Source: an uncultured Brachyspira sp. (GTDB lineage: Bacteria > Cyanobacteriota > Vampirovibrionia > Gastranaerophilales > Gastranaerophilaceae). Taken from it: DNA of 6,704 bases. A program made the position numbers and the translations under genes. The notes under the pieces are model-generated. The model was given only the letters and a program-made list of their open reading frames with translations, had not been told where the DNA came from and did no database searches. The stretch is taken from positions 1-6,704 of the forward strand of contig ONYB01000205.1 of assembly GCA_900321895.1 (NCBI GenBank). The letters are read 5' to 3'. Shown here piece by piece: positions 1 through 6,100 of the stretch; the stretch's first letter is position 1, and every line of letters starts with the position of its first letter.

Positions 1-856
1 CGACAGAATCAATTTTGTTAAGTGCGATAATTTGATAAAGATTTGCAAGCTTTTCGGAATGTTTTTTCAATTCGAGATTGATTTTTTCGTAATTCTCAAT
101 AGGGTTTTCTTCCGTAATATCTATGATATGTACCAAAAAACGACATCTTTCGACGTGTCGTAAAAAATCGTGACCAAGTCCGACACCGTCAGATGCACCT
201 TCAATTAATCCCGGAATATCCGCAACAACGTAGCCGTCGCCTGAGTGCTTTCTAACTACACCAAGGTTTGGAATGAGGGTGGTAAAAGGATAATCCGCAA
301 TTTTGGGTTTTGCGGAGCTTATTCGGCTGATAAATGTGGATTTGCCCGCATTTGGCATACCTAAAAGTCCGACATCCGCAATCAATTTTAATTCTAAAAT
401 CAATTCTCTTTCAATCGGAGGTTCACCGGGTTCGCAGAATTGTGGGGCTCGTTTTTGAGAAGTCGCAAATCTTGCGTTTCCTCTTCCTCCGCGTCCGCCT
501 TTTGCTACGAGAACTTTTTGTTCGTGTTGGGTTAAGTCGGCAATAATGTTTCCTGTTTTAACATCTTTTACGACCGTTCCGATTGGAACTTTTATAAATA
601 AATCTTTTGCCCAGTGTCCGTGACAGTTTTTAATCCCGCCGTTTTCACCGCTTTGTGCTTTAAATACTGATTTGTATTTGAAGTCCATTAGTGTTGACAT
701 GTTTTCGTCGGCAATTAAATATACATCGCCGCCTTTTCCGCCGTCACCGCCTGCGGGGCCGCCTTTGTCTACGTATTTTTCACGACGCCACGCAACCATT
801 CCGTTACCGCCTCTGCCTGAAACTATTCTGATTTTTGTTTTATCTAAAAATTGCAT
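1..856 (-). CDS. obg: Obg family GTPase (ObgE/CgtA), C-terminus cut by window edge
   Basis: Obg is an essential GTPase that binds the large ribosomal subunit and acts in its late assembly and in stress and growth control. The visible 285 codons hold the N-terminal glycine-rich Obg fold (about residues 1-158), with the diagnostic GRGGNG, GGPAGGDGG and KGGRGGRGNARFAT stretches. The G domain follows: G1 GMPNAGKS at 166-173, switch I YPFTTL at 189-194, G3 DIPG at 213-216 and G4 NKID at 280-283. The G5 motif and any C-terminal domain lie beyond the left edge, consistent with a family length above 330 residues. The start is the ATG at 856-854, because it has an AAGGGA ribosome site six bases upstream and gives the standard MQFLDKTKIRIVSGRGG opening. 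Another ATG six bases upstream is out of frame and soon hits a stop. It is divergent from tsaD. Family assignment is near certain. Confidence 0.97.
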   Translation of the reverse strand, partial: MQFLDKTKIRIVSGRGGNGMVAWRREKYVDKGGPAGGDGGKGGDVYLIADENMSTLMDFKYKSVFKAQSGENGGIKNCHGHWAKDLFIKVPIGTVVKDVKTGNIIADLTQHEQKVLVAKGGRGGRGNARFATSQKRAPQFCEPGEPPIERELILELKLIADVGLLGMPNAGKSTFISRISSAKPKIADYPFTTLIPNLGVVRKHSGDGYVVADIPGLIEGASDGVGLGHDFLRHVERCRFLVHIIDITEENPIENYEKINLELKKHSEKLANLYQIIALNKIDSV

Positions 857-862
857 TGCATA

Positions 863-868
863 TCCCTT
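863..868 (-). promoter_or_regulatory. Ribosome binding site of obg
   Basis: On the minus strand this reads AAGGGA and lies six bases before the ATG at 856-854. It decides between two nearby ATGs, since the upstream one is only two bases after the motif and out of frame. It also lies inside the short leader predicted from the -10 box at 886-881. Confidence 0.75.
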
Positions 869-880
869 AATTTTATTTGT

Positions 881-888
881 ATTATAAT
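881..888. promoter_or_regulatory. Palindromic bidirectional -10 element shared by obg and tsaD
   Basis: The octamer ATTATAAT is its own reverse complement, so it contains TATAAT on the plus strand (883-888) and TATAAT on the minus strand (886-881). Counting +1 as 12 bases after the first T, the plus-strand start falls at 895, exactly the A of the tsaD ATG. The minus-strand start falls at 874, giving obg an 18-base leader that carries its AAGGGA site. No good -35 box is seen at 16-18 bp on either side; TTGCAT at 856-861 is 21 bp from the plus-strand -10, which is too far. The -10 sequences are seen directly; that both are used is inferred. Confidence 0.6.
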
Positions 889-894
889 AATACT

Positions 895-1971
895 ATGAAA
901 ATGATAAAAGAGAAATTATTTAGCAAAGAAAAAATTGAAATAGGTGTAGACAGCGGTTATGACAACTACATAATGGCGATAGAATCCAGTTGTGATGAAA
1001 CGGCATGTGCAATTATTAAAAACGGACGAGAAGTTATTGCAAACGTTGTGGCTTCACAAATAAAAACTCATGCCAAGTTTGGCGGTGTAATTCCTGAGAT
1101 TGCAGCAAGAGAACATTTGGATTCCATAAATATTGTTATTGATGAAGCTTTTGAACAGGCAAAAACAAATATCGGGTTAGAGCCGAAAGATATTACGGCA
1201 TTTGCAGGAACTGTCGGCCCCGGACTTGTCGGGTGCCTTTTAGTCGGGCTTAATGCTGCTAAAACCCTCGCATTGGTTTATGACAGACCGTTTATAGGGG
1301 TAAATCACCTTAATGCTCACCTTTGCGGAAATTATCTTGATACAGATTTAAAACCGCCGTTTATGGCTTTGTTGGTTAGTGGCGGTCATACTCAAATTAT
1401 TGATGTGAAATCATATTCAGAACAACATATTTTGGGCGAAACTATTGATGATGCTGTCGGAGAGGCTTATGATAAAGTCGCAAGATTGATTGGTTTGCCG
1501 TATCCGGGAGGGCCTAGGTTAGACAAGCTTGCTCAAGAAGGAAATCCGAAAGCGTACCACCTTCCGCAAGCGAAAGTCGACGGATATAATTTTAGTTTTA
1601 GCGGATTGAAAACTGCGGTTTTGAGATTGGTAAAACAGTTGAAAACCGAATATGGCACGGATGAATTGCCCGAAAATGTTATAAAAGATGTTTGTGCAAG
1701 TTTTCAGGAATGTGTTTCTGCAACATTGTTGAAGAAATTGAAGCATGCCGCAGAAGAAAACAATTACAAGCAAATTGTGATTGCGGGCGGTGTTGCTGCA
1801 AACTCTGAAATCAGAAGAAAAATATTTAATCTTGAAAATGAAGGTTACAAAGTTTTTGCTCCTCCGATGAAATATTGTACGGATAATGCGGCTATGGTTG
1901 CTTCTTGTGCTTACTTTAATACGAATACTTTTGACGATGTGAATGTCGAAGTGTTCTCAAGGGTAAAATAA
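895..1971 (+). CDS. tsaD: tRNA N6-adenosine threonylcarbamoyltransferase TsaD
   Basis: TsaD transfers the threonylcarbamoyl group from TC-AMP to A37 of tRNAs that read ANN codons, working in the cytoplasm with TsaB and TsaE. Neither partner gene is in the window. Counted from the ATG at 895 the protein has 358 residues: the ASKHA phosphate motif IESSCDET (29-36), GTVGPGLVG (105-113), metal-site HLNAH (138-142, the family HxxxH), SGGHT (162-166), YPGGP (203-207), FSFSGLKT (233-240), AGGVAANS (297-304) and the metal aspartate in DNAAM (330). All expected motifs are present, so it should be active. The start is uncertain. The ATG at 895 sits exactly at the predicted transcription start but adds about 26 residues before the usual beginning. 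ATG 973 gives 332 residues but cuts into the first beta strand (YIMAIESS). TTG 877 lies upstream of the -10 box and is unlikely. No start has a Shine-Dalgarno site. Confidence 0.96.
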   Translation: MKMIKEKLFSKEKIEIGVDSGYDNYIMAIESSCDETACAIIKNGREVIANVVASQIKTHAKFGGVIPEIAAREHLDSINIVIDEAFEQAKTNIGLEPKDITAFAGTVGPGLVGCLLVGLNAAKTLALVYDRPFIGVNHLNAHLCGNYLDTDLKPPFMALLVSGGHTQIIDVKSYSEQHILGETIDDAVGEAYDKVARLIGLPYPGGPRLDKLAQEGNPKAYHLPQAKVDGYNFSFSGLKTAVLRLVKQLKTEYGTDELPENVIKDVCASFQECVSATLLKKLKHAAEENNYKQIVIAGGVAANSEIRRKIFNLENEGYKVFAPPMKYCTDNAAMVASCAYFNTNTFDDVNVEVFSRVK

Positions 1972-1974
1972 CCG

Positions 1975-2002
1975 TTTTCGGACGGATTAGCCGAAAATTT
2001 TT
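1975..2002 (+). terminator. Probable intrinsic terminator after tsaD
   Basis: TTTTCGG (1975-1981) pairs perfectly with CCGAAAA (1991-1997) around a nine-base loop, and a run of five T follows (1998-2002). It starts four bases after the tsaD stop codon. The stem is only seven pairs with three G-C, so termination may be partial. Confidence 0.55.
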
Positions 2003-2006
2003 CTTG

Positions 2007-2015
2007 TGCTATAAT
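2007..2015 (+). promoter_or_regulatory. Extended -10 promoter of the PfkB kinase gene
   Basis: TG at 2007-2008, one base, then TATAAT at 2010-2015 is a perfect extended -10. The -35 region at 17 bp spacing (1987-1992, TTAGCC) is poor, as is usual for extended -10 promoters. The predicted start near 2022 gives a leader of about 26 bases before the ATG at 2048. The -35 region lies inside the tsaD terminator hairpin. Confidence 0.65.
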
Positions 2016-2034
2016 TGACGCAGATATAAATAGT

Positions 2035-2040
2035 GGAGAG
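2035..2040 (+). promoter_or_regulatory. Ribosome binding site of the PfkB kinase gene
   Basis: GGAGAG lies seven bases before ATG 2048, a standard spacing. An in-frame GTG at 2033 overlaps this motif and has no ribosome site of its own, so the motif fixes the start at 2048. Confidence 0.85.
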
Positions 2041-2047
2041 AATAACT

Positions 2048-3094
2048 ATGTGCGACGTAATTACTATTGGAAGTGCGACAATGGATGTTTTCGTAGAAAG
2101 TGACGATGCAAACATTGTTTCTGTGTATACAAAAAATAAAAAATCTGAATTTATGTCCTACCCCTACGGAGCAAAAGTTGAAATAACTGATTTCGCCTCA
2201 AATGTCGGGGGCGGCGGGGTTAATACCGCAATGAATTTTTCGAATTTGGGTTTGAAAACAAGTGCGATTTTTAAAATCGGTGACGATATATATTCGGAAG
2301 GTGTTTTGGATTCTTTTAAAGGGAAAAATATTGATCTTTCAAATATTATTCAAAATCCGTCTGTCAGTACCGGTTTTTCAATAATTTTAGTTAGTTTTCA
2401 AGGTGATAGAACTGTTCTTGCTCACCGTGGTGCAAATGCGATGATTAAAAAATCCGATATTAATTTTGATGCGATAAAAAATGCTAAACTCTTGTACATT
2501 GCTCCGATGAATGGTGACAGTACAAAGGTTTTGGATGATATTGCAACTTTTGCCGCCGAAAATAATATTTACGTTTGTTTTAATGCCGGTTCATCAAGTA
2601 TCAAACGCGGATTTAATTATTTGAAAAAAATTATTGCGAATTCAAGTATTGTTGTTATGAATAAAGAAGAAGCTTCAATGGCAACTCAAATTCAGGTCAG
2701 ACCTGATACCAGCAAAGAAAAATTTTCGGAAGAATTAATACATCCGGATGTGAAGGAAATGTTCTACAAATTGAAGGTTCGTGACTCACAGATTATTGTA
2801 ATTACGGACGGCGGTCGTGGTGCTTATGCTTATGACGGCAAAATGTTCTATCAGTGTCCTATTTTTGAGGGCCCTGTTGTGTCAACGCTGGGTGCGGGTG
2901 ATGCGTTTGCCTCAACCTTCTGTGCGGCATTAGGCAGAACTAAAAACGATATCGGTAGGTCTTTGATGTATGCTTCCGTAAACTCTGCGGGTGTTGTATC
3001 AGCGTTCGGTGCAACTCAAGGTTTGAAAACTTTTGAAGAAATCGAAAAAACTCTTGCGGAAAATCCTGATTATTCCTACAGAGAAGTAAAATAA
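2048..3094 (+). CDS. PfkB/ribokinase-family carbohydrate or nucleoside kinase
   Basis: This is a 348-residue cytoplasmic ATP-dependent small-molecule kinase of the ribokinase (PfkB) fold; the exact substrate cannot be read from sequence. It opens with the Rossmann strand DVITIGSATMDVF (3-15). The family's first signature is VGGGGVNTAMNFSNLG (53-68), which contacts the substrate, and the lid strand follows near TGFSIILVSF (108-117). NKEEA (205-209) is the usual metal/phosphate-region motif, TDGGRGA (253-259) lies before the nucleotide site, and the second signature includes GAGDAF (282-287) with the catalytic base Asp285. The usual DTxGAGD reads STLGAGD, so the aspartate before the anion hole is Ser, and the usual Gly after GDAFxx is also Ser. 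The catalytic Asp is intact, so activity is expected. It is transcribed alone, between a terminator and a terminator-like hairpin, so neighbours give no substrate hint. Ribokinase, adenosine kinase-like and fructokinase-like activities are all possible. Confidence 0.9.
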   Translation: MCDVITIGSATMDVFVESDDANIVSVYTKNKKSEFMSYPYGAKVEITDFASNVGGGGVNTAMNFSNLGLKTSAIFKIGDDIYSEGVLDSFKGKNIDLSNIIQNPSVSTGFSIILVSFQGDRTVLAHRGANAMIKKSDINFDAIKNAKLLYIAPMNGDSTKVLDDIATFAAENNIYVCFNAGSSSIKRGFNYLKKIIANSSIVVMNKEEASMATQIQVRPDTSKEKFSEELIHPDVKEMFYKLKVRDSQIIVITDGGRGAYAYDGKMFYQCPIFEGPVVSTLGAGDAFASTFCAALGRTKNDIGRSLMYASVNSAGVVSAFGATQGLKTFEEIEKTLAENPDYSYREVK

Positions 3095-3107
3095 AATCTT
3101 GTTTTTA

Positions 3108-3144
3108 AAAGGTTGCGAGATCTTTGATTTCGTAACCTTTCTTA
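3108..3144 (+). terminator. Probable terminator after the PfkB kinase gene
   Basis: AAAGGTTGCGA (3108-3118) pairs with TCGTAACCTTT (3130-3140) over 11 pairs including one G-U, with an 11-base loop. It lies 13 bases after the stop codon. The downstream tract is only TTTCTT, so the T-run is weak, but no gene uses this region otherwise and it isolates the kinase from the next gene. Its near symmetry means it could also act on the minus strand, though no convergent gene needs it. Confidence 0.6.
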
Positions 3145-3163
3145 ACGAAATGCAAAGTGTTTG

Positions 3164-3169
3164 TATAAT
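3164..3169 (+). promoter_or_regulatory. Possible second upstream -10 box
   Basis: A perfect TATAAT lies 20 bp upstream of the main -10 of the large gene. It lacks a correctly spaced TG and a recognisable -35. If used, transcription would begin near 3176 and give a leader of about 20 bases with no Shine-Dalgarno site. In AT-rich DNA it could be chance. Confidence 0.3.
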
Positions 3170-3180
3170 ATTATTTAATA

Positions 3181-3189
3181 TGATATAAT
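3181..3189 (+). promoter_or_regulatory. Extended -10 promoter of the zinc-ribbon/TPR gene, apparently leaderless
   Basis: TGA then TATAAT (3184-3189) is a perfect extended -10. Six bases follow and then ATG at 3196, so the predicted +1 is the A of the start codon. TTGTAT at 3161-3166 is a half-matching -35 at 17 bp. No ribosome binding site precedes the ATG, which agrees with a leaderless message. Use of the promoter is inferred. Confidence 0.65.
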
Positions 3190-3195
3190 TCTTAT

Positions 3196-6100
3196 ATGGA
3201 ATGTCCAAAATGCGGGTTAGAAATAGATGAGAAAACGATTGTTTGTCCGAACTGTAAAAAGGTTCTGAAAGTCGTTTGTCCTGTCTGTAAAACCATTAAT
3301 AAATCAAATACCTGTAAGAAATGCGGATATGTAATTATCGGCAAGTGTAATCGTTGCGGTAAAATTAACCTTACGGGTGATAAAAAATGTAAAAAATGCG
3401 GGTTTGATTTGGAAACCAGTGTTATTTTAAATGAAACCAATACGGATAAATTTACCTGCATGACGATTGACTTCCCTAATATGAACGAAATGAAAGTCGT
3501 ATTAGGATCGGTTAAATTGCTTAACAAATTCCGAATTAATCTTGATAAAATTATTGCAGATTGTGCAAAAGAAGTCGGTGTTCGTCGCCAAATTATCGGT
3601 AATCGTTGCGTTATCAGGTTTGACAAAGATTATACCTTTAACACCTCTGCAAACACTGCTGTTGCCACGGCTATTAAGATTTTGACGGAAATTACAAAAA
3701 TGAATTTCCGCTTGACAAATCGAAAAAATGCGGCATGTCGTTGCAATATTTATCTCTTTAAAAGAACTGTTAAGGATAACCCTTACGACATCAACCCAGG
3801 CTATAACGCAAACCTTGTTTCCAACGCAACTGATGCAAAAGAACGTCTGATGAGCTCTTTTCAGGTAATTGTTGACAACTACGTAAAAGAAGCGATTGAA
3901 AAAGATTACCACGTGTCGCCTTTGAGTTCAACGATGATTAACCGTGAAATGGTCATGTTTTTTGATGTCGATATCGCAAGAGAATTAAGGATTGATTTTG
4001 AGGAATTGACTGACAAAGAGGAAGAGGCGGAAATTCCGAACTTTGTTCAAAATATGCTTGTAGAACAGGATAAGTTGGATGGCGAAGCTTTGAGCAAAAT
4101 GGAAACCCCGTATGATCCCGATGCAATTTATGATATTGATACGATAAACTTTAATGAAATAAAATGCGATTTTATCAGGACTCAAAATATTGATGTCTTT
4201 TATCACATAATAAATAAAATTCAGTCGTGCCCTAAAGGTATAATTGCGATGAAGTCTGATCCTTTGTATGTGCCGTATTCTCTCAAGGTGCTTTCTTCGA
4301 TTTCTGAATTGGGTGTTTATAAGAATATTATCACCGTAACTTGTTATGATGAGATGAAATATTCTCCGTATTCGTTCTTTAGGGATTTGGTTTCTGCAAT
4401 TTTTGAATATACCGTTTCGCAGCAACTGTTCTCGGAAAACGATTTTTCGATGTTCCGCTCAATAGATTCTGACGGCTTGATTAAAGACCTCGTAACCCTC
4501 AAGGAACGCAAAATTGAAAATGCTCAAGATACAAGATACACATATTTTGATATCTTCCTGACACTTTTGCAGGCAATCCCGAACACGATGATATTTATTG
4601 AAAATTTCGACAAAATTGATTCAAGTTCTTACGATGTTTTGAAATACCTGTTTGAGGCTTTTGAAAAACTCGACATAAGCTATCTGGTTCAGTATTCAAA
4701 GAATTTCTCACTCCACAAGGATATGCACTTCCTGCTTGCAAAAACTTATTACACGGAAATTACACTAAAACCGACACCGTTTGAAAAAATGATTGAGGAA
4801 AACAAAGAGTATTACAAAAATATTATGGAAACCTTCTATTTCCAACGTATTGCAAAATACTCTTACGGAAGTATTCTTTTCTTGGATATTGCTCTTCAAT
4901 ACCTGATTGAGGCGGGCGTTTTTGAGGCTACGGACGATACAATTAATCTTGTAAACCCGAAAACAGTGATCATTCCGTCAAGTTTGAATAAGTTGATTAA
5001 GAGAAGATTGAACCTGTTGCAGGATTACCCGGAGTCAATAAAATTCTTGACAGAAGTCGTTCTCCTAGGTCCTCGTATTGATCAGGAAACAATTAAGAGT
5101 TTGAAATTTGAGGAAATAGATGAGATTATCGAACGCCTTTCAAATATGGGCTATATCTATTTCTATAACAACTGTATGTACTTCCCGAACTACAATATGT
5201 TGAGAGCAAACCTTTTGGAAACCCTGAACAAAGAACAGCTCCAAGAAGTTGCAAAAGAACTCTTCCAAAAAGTGTTTAAAGAAAATATGCCATCTCCTGA
5301 AAAAGCATATTTGTACAGTTTGCTTGACGATCACAGCTCAGAATTTCAGGAATGGGAGAAACTTGCAAAAATTAACCTTTCGTTAGGGGATTTCAACGCT
5401 TATTTGAATTGTGCAAACAAAATTCTCGAGCTTCTTGATATGAACCAAGACGAAGAGGCTCAAGAGGATATTGACCGCTATAAAATGGATTTGTACGACA
5501 ATATTGCGGACAACCTTTTTGAATACGATCCGGAAAAGACCGAGAAAATTGCGGAACAAACCCTTGAACAGTTAGAGAAAAGTGGTGAGTCCGAAAAAAT
5601 TATTACTCTTTGCAACAAAATGATTCAAGGCTACTTGTTTGCAGGAAATTATATGCACGCACTGGAATTGACCCACAAGGTTCTTGCCCTGTTGCCTAAT
5701 TCTTCAATCGACCCGACAACGACGAACTTCAACAAATATTTCTTCCTGATGTCTGTCGTTCATATTGAAATTCTGTTCAATATCGGAGCGTGGGAGGATT
5801 GCCTTGAGGTCGGTTACAGTGTATTGAATGTCGTAAATCAAAATACGCTTGAAATTCTGAAACCTGATTATATGACTGTTCCGCAGTTTGAAACAATTAT
5901 TATGGATACAATCGGATTTGTTGCGATGGCAAATATTTTGCAGTTGAAGGGTAATGTTCAAGAATTTTTGAATATCGTAAGAACCGATTTGACAAGCGTT
6001 CCGCATTCTTATGATATGTTTATAGCAATGCAGGATTTGATGTTTGGAAGAGTTCCTAAATACGACCGCTCAAATGTTTCGGACAAGGATAAATTCTCGG

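Noticed and set aside
334..887. Two plus-strand open frames antisense to obg, one proline-rich
   Set aside because: They are the complement of the glycine-rich Obg coding sequence (GGC/GGT read backwards gives Pro/Ala); they have no ribosome site and no recognisable domain.
877..894. TTG 877 as the tsaD start
   Set aside because: It lies upstream of and across the TATAAT box, so it would precede the predicted transcription start, and it has no ribosome site.
1519..1773. Minus-strand open frame inside tsaD
   Set aside because: It is the antisense shadow of a well-conserved part of TsaD and has no recognisable domain.
2033..2047. GTG 2033 as the kinase start
   Set aside because: The codon overlaps the GGAGAG ribosome site that serves ATG 2048; the five extra residues do not belong to the family fold.
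3192..4425. Three minus-strand open frames of 136-146 codons under the large gene
   Set aside because: The plus-strand frame carries ordered CxxC pairs and family-like motifs over the same bases. The minus-strand translations show no recognisable domain and two of them overlap each other in different frames.
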